Of a stretch of 64,000 bases of DNA, positions 1 to 12,400 are shown piece after piece. The notes beneath the pieces were generated by a model. It searched no databases. It was not told the DNA's origin and worked only from the letters and a program-made list of their open reading frames with translations. Numbering within the stretch: the stretch's first letter is position 1; the number at the start of each line of letters is the position of its first letter. Origin of the DNA: Pyrocephalus nanus (lineage: Eukaryota; Chordata; Aves; Passeriformes; Tyrannidae); NCBI GenBank assembly GCA_038380795.1, contig CM076268.1, positions 28,529,501 through 28,593,500 on the forward strand, in the 5' to 3' direction. The position numbers and the translations under genes are program-made.

Positions 1-2821
1 TGTTTCTTTCTCCATCTGGAACTGGTAGACCAAGCTGTCTTTTCTGACCTTAGCCTTTGCCAGGCAAATGGAGAGGAAGTGGAGGGGGATGTTGTACTAA
101 GAACAGGCACACACTGAGCCTTAGAGTCCACATGAGAGGCAGGGTACCGTGCCATTTAAGTGTGACAGGGGAATTTGGAGGTGTGCTATGGAATGTCACC
201 TTCTTAACTCTGCAACAGTCTGTTAAAAAAAGGCATTGTTAAACTTGGGAAAAAAGTCTCTTCAGAATTAATTCCTTCGTGTAGAAAATAATCCTGGCCT
301 GATCATAATGAGTTCTTAAACCTTTGCATGAGTTTGCTGCTGGCACGTTGGACTTTCAGGGGATTCCATTCACTTTCTGAACTGTAGCCACGTCCTACCC
401 TAGAAGGCAGTGGTTCTCTAGTCCTGGGGTTGTCTTTGCAGAATAAACCACCTTGATTCCTCTCCTTCCCTGCTCTTACAGCTCTCTTGCCTTCTCCTCC
501 ATCAGGCCATCCCCTGCTGCAGCAGCTCTGGGAAGTGTGGGAAAAACCATGCTAGTGTGGAGTTGCCAGGAAGGGCAGAGAGGCATTTTCAGGGGCACAG
601 GAAAGGATCCTGGAATCACTGTTAATGAAATATATGTTGCAGAGTCACTGTAGCAAGGGCACTTCTGGGCTAAGCTGATGTGCAAGAGTGAGGACATGCG
701 AGGAAGGGCTTTAGGGGCTATCCAGCTCCCTGCCTGGACAAGGTCCTGACACAACAGTGACCATCCTGGCTGACTTGCAGTGCTTGGGAGAGCTCTGCCT
801 GCTGTTTTGCTGAATTCCTAAGGGGATCACACTCTGTTTTAGGCACATTTTATAGGGAGGAGCAGTGTCTTTTTTGTGGAAAAGGGAGAAGATGATAGAC
901 CATTAATGTTTTCATGGGAGGAATGACTGAAAGAGGAGTGTGGAACATGAGTGAGGGTGCTCTTGTGTAAAGATGAGTATATGGGAAAAGCTGAATCCAG
1001 AGAACTGCACAAAAAAAGTGACATTAAAATTTGATAACTGCTGGCAGGGGAAAAAAATCCAAACCACTAAACAAACTCTAATTTTATTAAGTTTCTCTTA
1101 GTTATATGTAGCTATCGAAAGCAAAAATACAAAGTTATCACTTTCCATGTAGTATAATCCATAAAAAATTGTATCAGATACATTTAATGTACCTGCAGGG
1201 CACAATAATTTTAAATTTCATTCTAACATCACTTTCAGCTACTTTTAGTTAGAGGCTAAAAAGAAATTGGGCAACTTTAAGAGGAGCTTGACCTTTATGT
1301 TTGTAACAGTAATCAGATTATATGAAATTTATAATTAGAGCACTAATAATAGACATTCAAATTAGTTGAAGTGCAAGCTGCAAGAAAAATAGACATTGGG
1401 CATCTGATGAATATGAGACATCAGACATGTGAGTTTGTATACAGACCTTTGAAAAGTCTTTAAAAAGGGAAAGTAGTCTGAAAAAACAGAATGATGTTCA
1501 GCCTAGAGTTTTAAATCTGCAATGCATGACTTGTTCTTTTAAGTCTCCAGTCCTATTATTTATGTAGAAAATGCATCAAACAGCTGCTTGTATCTTTAAA
1601 GGCTATATTTGAAGTTTATTTTAATCTTTCCATGGACACTATCAGACTAAAGTTATAAACACAATTAGAAATTGAAAAAAAGAAAGTTCAAACCGTTGTC
1701 TTACAAAAAGCCCTACAAAATATGAACTTTCATTTATTTTTTTATTAATTATTTTATGTGTATATATGTATAATCCTGTTCAGTTGGCTGAAGGGAATTG
1801 TAAATCAAAGTGACTATTTATTGCAATGGGAATAAGGGATAGGTTGGATAGAAAAGGAAGAATATAAATTAAAGTACAAAAAAGCAAAGGCAGTGTCAGA
1901 TAAACATCACCAAAAATAATTTGCAATAGTGACTTATAAAATCAGAAACAAGGAAAAGTTTTTGAACAGTTCATTTGGACTGTTTTCAGTTGGTTGTGGT
2001 TTGGAGGTTTGTTTGTTTTCTTAAGAACCAGGTCAAAAATGTAAATAAGTAGCAGGCTTGAGGATACACTTCAGTTTGTGTTGGTTCTTTCCTTTCTATT
2101 CTTTAGTAGTTGCTAGAAGAATTTGCCTCAATATTCCCATGGCACTCTTCAGTGTCCAATTCTTTCATTTTCACAGTCAACCTCGCTCTCTCTCTTCACA
2201 TCCTTTTAGCACATGAGACTATGCACTTCACTAAACCCACTGCAAATTTCAGATGATTCATTCTCTTCTCTTCTAAGTAGGTTTTTTACTCACTGTCTCT
2301 TCAAATTGTCGTCAGCATACTGCAAAGTTCAAGAAGTCTTTTTTTCTTTTTTTTTTCCTTCTCCAATATGTTTATTCTCAATTAACTAGTCTACATTCAT
2401 TCTAATATTCCTCCTTCAGCTTCTGCACTTTAATTGTCCCACGGTTGCTCAAGGGAAATATTTTTTATGGCTTGCCATTTATTGCTATAGCAATGGAGTC
2501 CTCTTATACCTCCCTGCCTCTCATGCTACAGAGATTTAAACAGATACTCATGTTTTTGGTCAGACTTTTCCTAGTGGGGTTGGAAAAGAGTGTATAAGTA
2601 CGTATATATAAGTATGTATATTTATGTGTAAACCTCTCAACCTGGTGGAATTGATAAATGGATCATCGAGCACTTCAGATAGAGATAAATGAGTACCCTG
2701 TAAGAGGAGGGTAAGGGTTTATTCCACTCATTGAAAGTCAATTAAAATTGTATGTTTCAATCACTGAAATATAGCAAAGAAGAATTAAAATGATATAAAT
2801 TCAGATAGCACAGGAAAATGT

Positions 2822-2822
<1 letters not shown>

Positions 2823-2850
<28 letters not shown>
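2823..2850. repeat. (T)28 homopolymer
   Basis: A run of 28 T. No retrocopy or SINE body was recognised on either side, so it is listed as a simple repeat rather than as the tail of an insertion on the minus strand. Confidence 0.9.
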
Positions 2851-2854
<4 letters not shown>

Positions 2855-2965
2855 CGTAAGACTTGGTCATAGGGGGTGAAAGAAAGCATTAATCAGGATA
2901 CTATTATAATACAACCAGAAAATTATATTTTTAGTATTAGATTCTTTCTACATAAAAAATGAGAG

Positions 2966-2980
2966 AAAAAAAAAAAAAAA
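2966..2980. repeat. (A)15 homopolymer
   Basis: Uninterrupted A run after gagag. No element body was seen upstream. Confidence 0.85.
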
Positions 2981-5227
2981 GGTCTTGATGTATAAAGAGT
3001 GTAATCAGTGACCTTCTAAATCTCAAGAGCCTAACTTCCAGCTCTCTCTTTTTCTGGTGTTAAAGCACATTTTGCTGATCATTCATTCCACTCTTTTGAG
3101 CAAAAGATCTCTGTTCAAACAAATACTGAGTACTTGTTTCCAGGGGGAAAAAAAACAACCTGTTTCTTTTTCATGGAAACAGTAGCTAGTGTAATAAAGC
3201 CTCGGAGGTGGCTGGGGTGTGTGGTTTCAAATACTGTCACTGGATACGCACAGCGGTGTTTCTGGGGACATGTCAAAAGAAATGAAGTGTGAAACTGTAT
3301 CTGCAACCTCTTGCTAGAAGGTTTTGAAGTAAGGGTGTTTCCAGCAGCTTACATGGCTGTCTCGTTCCCTGAAGTTTACAGCTATATTGTCTGTGCTGCT
3401 GTAGAAGTCAGAGTAGTTATGTGCCAGGAAATGCATCTAAATAAATGCTTAGGGAAGGAAGAAGGTGCAGATGAAATCCACTAATGTGCTCAGTGACCAA
3501 GAATAACCTCTTGATAGTGAGAAAAATGATTATATGAGTGAATGAAGAGATTTGAAGAAATACCTGAACTGTAAAGAACCTCGTTTTTGCTCAAATGAGG
3601 ATCATAAAATAACAAAGACATCTAAGCTTAAGAAAAACACTCAGTGCTATTTTACCTTCCAAAGATTTCCAGCTGGCATTCTTAAGTGGCCTTTCAGAGA
3701 TCTGAATCACATTCTCCTGACAAGAAGTCTCTCACCCTACTTCTCCCCCTGCCCCGAGTTGTTATCTATATTAACCAAATATATTTCAGACGCAGAAGGG
3801 CTTGAACATATTATGTAGGATCAAAGCATAATGATTTTCATGATGAATAAACTCAAACCTTAACTAATATATTACCTACACTTGGTGAATAAATGAGCTA
3901 GTAGAGTGAGAATGTTAGTTCTCATCTGGTCCTTTTATAATTAATTACAGTCTGTGGAAGTTACCTTAAAGCTAGAAAGACTCAGAGCTTGATGTGCTGT
4001 GTCCCAGGAATGAAAACCTGGGATTGATTCTGCTCAGAGTGAATAGAAGAACAAAAGCTAGAAATTAAAATAAAAAAACCCTATATATGGTTTGCCTAGA
4101 GTTCAAATAGTCTTTCCACATCTTTATACTAAAACATCATGTAGTTGAATTGTTCCTGTGAACTTAGCAGAATTAGATTTTTTTTTCCCTTGAGAATTGG
4201 AATATGTGAAAGTAATAGGAATTTATTAACTGTATTTTTAATAATTTTTGTTTTCCTTTCAGTGCTTTGTACAATTGTAATCTTTTCTTAAGGAGAGGTT
4301 TCTGTTTCCCCCTCTCCAGCTACTCTACGAGAATAGAAAAATGAGAAATCAGTGATTACATTAGTCTTGTCTTTACCTGATGAATGGTTTTTTAGATGCC
4401 TGGCAGTAACATATTATCCTATCCTTTCTGGCATGACATCTTGTCCTCTTCCAAGCCATTGCCTTATTTAAAGTGACTGAAATTAGCACAGTGTCTGCTT
4501 CTGTGAACTATGTTAAGATGTGCAGATTTGCCAGCACCCACCAAAGATAGCAGAACCTGCATGGTACTGCTGAGCCAGAGATGTCCTTTACAGCCTTTTC
4601 TAATGATAAGATTTTTCCTGGTGACTTTTGGAGTTGTCTAATTCCTTTCCAGTAAGTTAGAAAACATTAGCTAAGGAATTGAATTAATTAGGGGGAAAAA
4701 AGTAAGGCCTCTTGAAATATTAACCTTAGAGTATATCGGACTTCCTAAATGGCCTTCAGATTAATGATTATGATCAGTAGATAAAAGCTTGTCAGATTTT
4801 GGGGAGTTGATGTCTCTCTGAGTCCTACAATCAAATTAAATTTACTGAGGCATATAGATCCCCTGTACCTTTTACTCATACATATGCATAAAGGAGATGC
4901 TGTAGTAAGACCTGACTTTATAAACATGCAAATGAAACCCCCTACTGTCATTGAAGTAAACTGAGAACCCTGAATACTTGCTTTTGAATAATGTGAAGGG
5001 GGTTTTCCCATTGTCTTCTTGGGTATCTGTGAGTGCAGATCTCAAAATAACTTTCTAGCTAGTTGTGGCTGGAGGTTTTTTGAGATTTACTTTGCTGCCA
5101 GACTGCTGGGGATGGTTTTGACAAGTAAGCAGAGGATACTTACTGTATTTGCTTTTACTCAAATAAAGGTATTTTAATTAAATTTGTGGGGGGCACACTA
5201 ATGGAATTGGAAAAGTCTTGTCTCTAG

Positions 5228-5383
5228 TTGCCTGGCAATAGAGGCTGACCTTCACCTGGCTACAACCTCCTTTCAGGTAGTTTGTAGAGAGCAATAAAAG
5301 TCTCATCTGAGCCTCCTTTTCTTCAGATTAAACAATACCATCTTCTTCAGCTGCTCCTCATGGGAATTACTCTCTAGACCCAA
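5228..5383 (-). mobile_element. CR1 LINE fragment
   Basis: Read on the minus strand this matches the CR1 ORF2 C-terminal region: the part corresponding to ...GLFSLEKRRLRGDLIAL followed by the very typical DNA word ctacctgaaaggaggttgta (its complement lies near 5260-5280). The fragment begins abruptly near the tag ggtctagagag (5383) and stops near 5228, so both ends are missing. Substitutions and small shifts show that it is dead. Family assignment is from recognition of the CR1 pattern; the subfamily is not determined. Confidence 0.8.
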
Positions 5384-5543
5384 ATCTACCACGTGAAACA
5401 ATCCTAACCATGCCTGGCAAGAGCAAATTTACAGTGCTTTCACAAAGGCCTTATATTCCATCTTGGATGTAAGCTGTTAAACTATCAGGGTTGTAGTTTG
5501 GAGAGGGGGTCTGCACAGGAGTGTTGTTTAAAAACCTGGGTGC

Positions 5544-5637
5544 TTTTTTTTTTTTGTTTTGTTTTTTTTTTTTTTTTTTTTTTTTTTGTTTTGTTTTTTA
5601 AGTTTGTTTTGGGGGGGTTGTATTATTATTATTATTT
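5544..5637. repeat. T-rich / (TTTTG) / (TAT)n low-complexity block
   Basis: Twelve T, a ttttg interruption, a 26-base T run, further gtttt units, a G7 run at 5611-5617, then five or six TAT units (5621-5637). Any translation of it (poly-Phe, poly-Tyr) is an artefact. Confidence 0.9.
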
Positions 5638-6228
5638 CTTATTTGTTGGTGTTTTGAGAAAGAAGTGCTTCACATCCAGGAAAGTGTAAGTTCTATGTGC
5701 TTAAAGTGTTTGTCCTGATTATCATCACAGGAATAAATTGTGTGTAGGAGCTATGTGAACACTTACTCGTGTGTTGGGAGACTTTGTAGGTGGGAGGAGA
5801 CTTGGCATTGAGTTTCTTCACTCAAAGCAAAATACACACTTGAATGTTTGTAGGACCAAGGCCTGAAACATCTAATTTTTCGGTCTGTTAAAATGTATTA
5901 CTTTTGTTTACAATATGATGAGTGGAGAATCTTTTGGCACTAATCTTGGTACAGTGTACCACCTCAGAGCTGTCTTTTCAGTAATCATTTCTCATTATGT
6001 TCCAAAAGCATGGAGCTGAGAGGGGGATGCCTGAGGAGGTTTTAGCTGATGACAAAGTACAAGAAGATTTGTGGTTTTGTTTTCTAACATGTTGGTTTTG
6101 TGTTCCCTCCCCCCTGCCCTCCAGATTCAGAGTTCTGTTGTTAGAAAATCTATTTGCTATTGTACTAAAGTAGTTCTCATAATGCAAATGAATAATTGAC
6201 AATTGATTTTTTTCCCTGTTTTTGGTTG

Positions 6229-6257
6229 TTTTTTTTCTTTTTTTTTTTTTTTTTTTT
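6229..6257. repeat. Interrupted poly-T tract
   Basis: About 29 bases of T with a single C. It has no recognisable element body beside it. Confidence 0.8.
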
Positions 6258-9200
6258 GGTGTGTTTAGCATATACCTACAGGAGGGAGTAATTGATGGTC
6301 ATTATATGTGACATGAACTTAGTTTCTATTTTCAACTACCTCCTGCTTCTACCAAGAGATTTGTTATCTCAGTAGGGATCCTTCTCATATTGCTTTTATC
6401 AGAAAACACCAGAGAACAGAAGAGTCTATAATTGATTTTTGTATCCCCTCACATTTTTGTGAGGAGTTTTATGGAGGCTATATTGCAAAAATGGACTTTT
6501 TAAAAAAGTAGGAAATTAAAGGTTACATTTTTTTTCTCATTTTCAAATTCAATTAATATTGAAGTCTATACTAAAATGCACTTTGTGAGTCAAACAGCTA
6601 TCCAAGGAAATTAAACTTCCAGTACTACCATCGTCATTATGGCCTTAAGGACATCACACAAATAAAATAAAGATTGCCCAAAGGGTCCTTCGTCCTCGGT
6701 TCCGAGCTAAAAATGGTCACTCTCTTGTCCTTGCCTTGGCAGCAGGTGAGCAAGTGCTGGCTGAGCAGTTCAGGATGGGCTTGCCAGGGCAGGTGAGCTC
6801 TGTGAAGCTCAGGCTCCACGTGAGTGGGTGTCCATATGGTGCGTGTGGTGTGGTGACACGGAGCCTTAGTCATAACTGCAGCCAGGTGCTGCCTGGGTCA
6901 GAGAGCACTGCGCTGGTGGCCATCAGGCTCAGGGCGAGGTATGGACTCAGTGCCCCTTTGCCACCTTGTACTGAATGCCCTGAAAAGTGAGCACTGGAGT
7001 GGAACTGTGGCATCTGCCAAAGTCACGGTGCAGAAGAGTGGAGATAGTACAAAATTAACAATGAGTAAGGACTTGGTAGCAAAAAATCTGAGAGTGGTTG
7101 AGAAATAGTAACCTCAGAGAGGAATTTCTGTTTCCTCAGTGAAGACTCCATCCCTGGAGGGTGCCAACATTAGAACTGGCGGCTCTGGTAGCCTTTCTGC
7201 TGTTTGTGTGCCCAGAGCAACTGACTTTTTCTTGAGCCTACAAAAATGAGAGAAAGTTCCTTCAATAGAGTTGAATTATTATTTGCTGACATGTAGTTAA
7301 GTAGGTATAAGAACTTCTACCTTCTGTAGTGTGTATTTATAGAGTATACTTTTTTATACTGTACAGGTGTTTATAAAGTATGCTGAGACCCTTAACTGAA
7401 AGAATGTTCTATGAATGCAAGCAATAATTACTGTCACACGTGTAAAAGAGTCAGGTCTTCCTGACAGTAGCCTTTCCTTAAGGGGAAATTTAATTTCTTT
7501 ATCTGCAGTAATTTTAATGCCATCTCTCTTGAGATTGTAACGTACAGTATTTAAAGCTCAATTAAACAAGAAGGAGACTTGCTCTGCAATCTGTTAAATC
7601 CAAAGGCACATGCTACCCTGTCTTTGCTGGACACTTAGCTACACATGCAGAGAATGAACCTCTCTCAAATTCTCAGGCAATTCCTGATTTTCTCTGAATG
7701 AGAAGAACTAACATTTGCCTCTCTGTTAAAGGCATGCTCTTTTCACATTTGGTTTGTTTCAGGATGTTTTTACTTGCATTTGCTCATCCTTAGTTTGGCA
7801 TTAATGGTTTTATTTATGAGGGGTGTTCTTCAAGTGTCCAAGTACAGTAACCAAAGTTACCATGCAGGAACAGGTGCTTAACAGCTACATTTGTGTGGAG
7901 CAGATAGGCTGACAGTCACAACATCTTAAATGGGCACTATTAATTCACATATTTATGTAAAATAATATGGCTTCAGGAATGTGCATCTCAGCCCTCCAAG
8001 AGGAAAAAAAGATATGTTTCCCTAAGGTACTGGTGGATGGATGTTTAGATGTTCTGGTACTCAGTCATAGCAAATACTAAACTCAGTAATTTAATGCCAC
8101 AATTAGAATTAGTTTAGGCAAAAGAAGTATTTCATTTAAACTGAGCCTGTACATCAGGAAAAGTATATTTTCTGTCAATACAGCTATTTTTAGTCTCATA
8201 AGAAGATTCAGCAGTTCCACTGTGTAGTGTCTTTAAAAGTATTTTAGTGTATAAACAGCAGTAGTGAGATGAGAAGCTATCACAGCTCGTTTCAATGGTT
8301 TAGTATTGGGCAAACAGTTGGTAATTATTGCACTTGGAAGAATTGAATGGATGATTTGAATGGAAGTGCTGGTTCTTCAGTGAATTCTCTTTCTACATCA
8401 ATTGTAGCATATGCCCACATTTTTTTCCAGCAGTAATGAATTTCCTGAGGTGGTTTTCCTTGTGCTTTTGAATGCTGGGTGTTAACATCCAGCAGGAGAG
8501 ACCTGTAGTTGACCTTTCATGCTAAATGTGAAAGGGCTGTTGTAGCCTTTAAAAGGATTTTATGCTTCTGGGAAGCTCCAGTTACCTTCAGATTGGATCA
8601 GCTGTTTCAGGTATGAAACATCAGTGGTGCAGAGCAACTTTTAAATATTGTTAATAGTGTATCTGCCTTCTATGATAAGTTGGGTCTGAAAACATCTGTT
8701 TGTGCATGCAACACATCTGGCTTTATGGTGCATTCTGTACCTTTCCCATCTGTTTAGGAGTGAAAATAACCAATATCTGTGATTTGACTCTTTTCAAAGT
8801 GCTTTTTGTATTTGAAAGCATGAAAATAATATCAATGTGGATGGTATAACTGCCCAATAGGTAATTTCTGCAGCCATTATACAAGCTTCAACCTTCGATA
8901 TCACAAGGAGTTCAGAGTTGACCTTTGCATCTGGTTAATCCTGACACTTGCACCAAAACACACCTGGTAATGCTTTCAGTTTCTATGGAGGGGTGGTCAA
9001 GTGTCAGCCTCTAATCTACATTTCTGATAGCCTGCTTTTTTCTTTGCAGAAATGTCTGATTTCTGGCATTTCTGTTGTTTCTTTGAGCAGGGAACTATGC
9101 AGCTTCTAGGTCTGGTTGGTCAGGCAGTGCAGGTGCTGGCATGTTGCTTTGTGTTTACTGTCCAGGAGAGAAAGGTAAAACTGGGAAATGGGAAAGTCCA

Positions 9201-9479
9201 AGGGGATCCTGAAAATTCCCAGGTTGTTATGCTGATTGGATGCTCTGGTTTACAAGGGCTTAAAGGGAAACTGCTGCTGTTCTGTGCAGGAGAAAGCCAT
9301 GGAGGGTTACATAGACCCTTAGTGCACAGAAATACAGAGGAACCACATCTGCCTGAGGAATTCCCTGAACTGCAGACTGAATTATTGGGAGGGTATTATA
9401 GGGAAACATCCCTGATTTGCTCCTGGTTTGTCAAGACAGGCTATGGAGCTCAGCAGAACTTCTTGTCTGGTCACAAGTA

Positions 9480-12400
9480 GTTCAGCTGTTCTTATCTAAA
9501 CTGAATAATAAATAATATCTAGTTTAATTAATGGATTTATTGTACCTGATATTATATCCACTTGCTGTAATAATTACTGCCTAGCTATTGAATTAATTTC
9601 TTTATAAAAAAAGGAAAAGAAAATGCAATATAATTGCAGAGTGTTACTGTGAGCTCTGGTGTATCTAAAAACATGAAAAAAGGCAAACATTTTTTTCTTG
9701 GCAGAAAATTTTTGAACTAAAACTTAATAATAAATGAGGTTACTAAATCAGGCATTGTTTGAAATTTTGAGTTCTAATGTTTGTAGAAAAAATTATCTTA
9801 GCACGGATTATGGGAATACAGCAGGCAGAGACATACAGGGAAATTATTTAAGCAAAGTGAGAAGTTACATGTTTGGAGGGAGGTTGTAAGAGCAGAGAAA
9901 AAAAGTAGAAAATAAGCTGCACTAATATAATTTCACATTTGCACTGAGATCAAATCAACATTTATATTCTAAAATTAATGCAGTCATATCTTTTGTAATG
10001 TACTTTGTTGTTATCTTTTCTGGACTAATCAATCTCTTTAAACAGTTAAAATCATCTTGTATTTTAGATTGAAAGTTTCAGCACCTGCTCAAAGTATAAT
10101 TCTTTGAGATGATTTGGACAAAATAATTCCCTTTTGGAAGCATAAATAGTGATCTTCTTTCTATTGTTTGAAGAAAGAGAGTTTTGTTATTTATTAACTG
10201 AAGAATAAGAGCGATTTCTGAAGTATGTCCACTTTCAGTTTTCTAAAATACTAGAATATATTCAAATCCCTCAAGTAGGTTATTATCTTCAGGAAGGACA
10301 AAAAGATAGTATTCAAAATAATTTATTCAGAAAGCTGACAGTGCAGCAGGAGTCTAATCATCAGGATATGTATCTCTGTTTCTAACACCGGTCACATTAT
10401 CCCTTATTTCTAATACAAACAATTTTCAGTTGCGAAAATTAGGGAGAACAGCCAGTGTAAGATAAAAAGAATGAAATCCATGAAACTGAAGTGGTTTAGG
10501 AAACCTGTTTCACAGTGCTTATGGGTTATCTTCCAAATCAGTGAATCCTGGAGTGAGTATTTTATTCTGTCTCAAGAAATGAAATAATAATCGGGAAGTA
10601 TTTGGTACAATTTGAAGTGAAGAGAGACAAAACTACAGTAAAGCAGAGGATCTTTGTATGAAAGATAAGAAATAGTAATTTTTTTCTTCTCTTGTAGCTT
10701 TTAAATATAAGGAACAATATCTTGAATAGCCCTCCTAAAATTTTGGAAAAGGTAAATGTATTTTTGTAAGTGTACAAATACTAGAACAATGAAACTATCC
10801 AAGTCTTCCTGACACTCTTGTCACTATTTTAAATATTGTCAAAATAATGCTCAAATAAAACTGACATGGAAAGAAAAAAAGTGTGAAGTGTAGAGCCTAC
10901 AATCTGCAAATGAGAACTCAAAACCTCACCATCGCCTGATCTCGTTATTTTTCACACTTATTTACTTTTCCCTCTTACAAACATACCAGTGAAAGGATTG
11001 ATGTAGGATATTTGAAGACAGAACTTGGTGGCGATGCTTAGTCCTCCCAGAATTTCCTTGGGTAAGAATGACAGGGTGTGAAATTATATCCTGGTGCTTC
11101 TTTAGCCTTGCTTTCAGCTCCAACTTGGTACTTCAGTTTGCTTCCAGCTGTTTTCTGCCCAAAGTGAAATGTTTCCTGGCCATGTGCTGCCTCTATTTCT
11201 GTCAAGTGGGGTAAGGAACTGGTGTTGAAAAGGCAATATAGTGCTCTTTACCTCCTGGAAATTCCTTTCTGCAATGAGCTGTCCTAAAAGGCCAGCTGTG
11301 CCCAGCCACACAGCTGTTTCTTACAAAAATAATATCTTAAACCTGATTTGTCAAGGCCAAGAATCAGATCTTGTAAATTTATGAAAGGTGAATGCTACGG
11401 TAGACTTCGAGTGTTTTGCATAAGCAAGATTATAAATAATATAATAAAAATTATTACTTTGCAGGTGATAATGAGCTTTACAGGTAACTAATGCCATGTT
11501 TAGTTTCATTCTTTTATGTTTGTGATCCAATCAGCCAGTGCAGTAACCAAGCTAACCCCCGGCAGGAAATTATACATCCCATTATTCCTTATAGCACAGT
11601 AAAACCCTTTATTTATGGCAAGCATTAGTTTTGTAGTCACAGTGACAGAATTCATATCTTAGCAGTGCATCAAGGCTTTCCTTCCCTCCTTGTAATAGTT
11701 ATCCCTAAAATTTTCCTGTTCTTCTGTTGTCAGACCTGAACATATGGTATGTCTGTCAGCATTAGGAAGAAGCTCTGGGCCACAGAAATTCTCTCTCCAC
11801 TCAGATGTAACAGAAGAGGCCCAAAGTTCATAAGAAATTTGCTTTTCTTATGAAGCTTTAGTGCGTTGGTTCTAATTCCAGCCTGCTGATTCCACGTGAC
11901 TGTGGTTGACACTAGAGTATTGTAAACATATCCAATTATCATATGGTTTTATGTATCACTTCCATGAGAGGTGCTCACCTGAGTGCATTTTCTGCAGTGC
12001 AGTTTCCCTTCTGAAGTGTATGTGTTTTATCATCTTTAAGAAACTCATGTTCTCTAAAGGGAAATTTTCAAATATTGCCTCTGAAGCTCTGCATGTTGAG
12101 CATGCATAACTCAGGTGGGCAATGAGATAATTAAAATGTGACCATGTGATTTTAATGTTGAGTGTAGGCTACAGCCTGAGCAAGAGGAAGTAATTGTGAA
12201 ACTGAAGGCAGATTGCTGAAGATTGTAAACTGGTCTGTCCTTTTTCAGATGTTCTAGGCAGAAGTGAAAGGTTGAATTGCTATACTTTTCCTAGAAAACA
12301 TGAAATAAAGGGGCACAAGGAATTATTGCATTAGTAATGGTCCAGGATAACTCTAATGTTGGAATCTGAACTTTGTAATAAAAAGTGACTGTAAAGCCTA

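Larger units (their letters stand above)
1..5227. other. Non-coding stretch, probably intron
   Basis: No exon-like segment with paired splice signals was recognised. Open frames are 60-97 codons on both strands and look random. The stretch contains a pyrimidine-rich zone at about 2165-2365, two homopolymer tracts (listed separately) and otherwise unique AT-rich sequence. Confidence 0.6.
5400..9040. other. Non-coding stretch, probably intron
   Basis: Besides the T-rich blocks at 5.55 and 6.24 kb nothing is recognisable. The 6.64-6.99 kb part is somewhat GC-richer and open on both strands (78-84 codons), but without splice signals in phase or family resemblance. Confidence 0.55.

Noticed and set aside
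2823..2850. Poly-T as the tail of a minus-strand retrocopy
   Set aside because: No gene-like or SINE body and no target-site duplication could be found beside it.
5498..5689. Phe/Tyr-rich peptide
   Set aside because: Translation of the poly-T and (TAT)n block.
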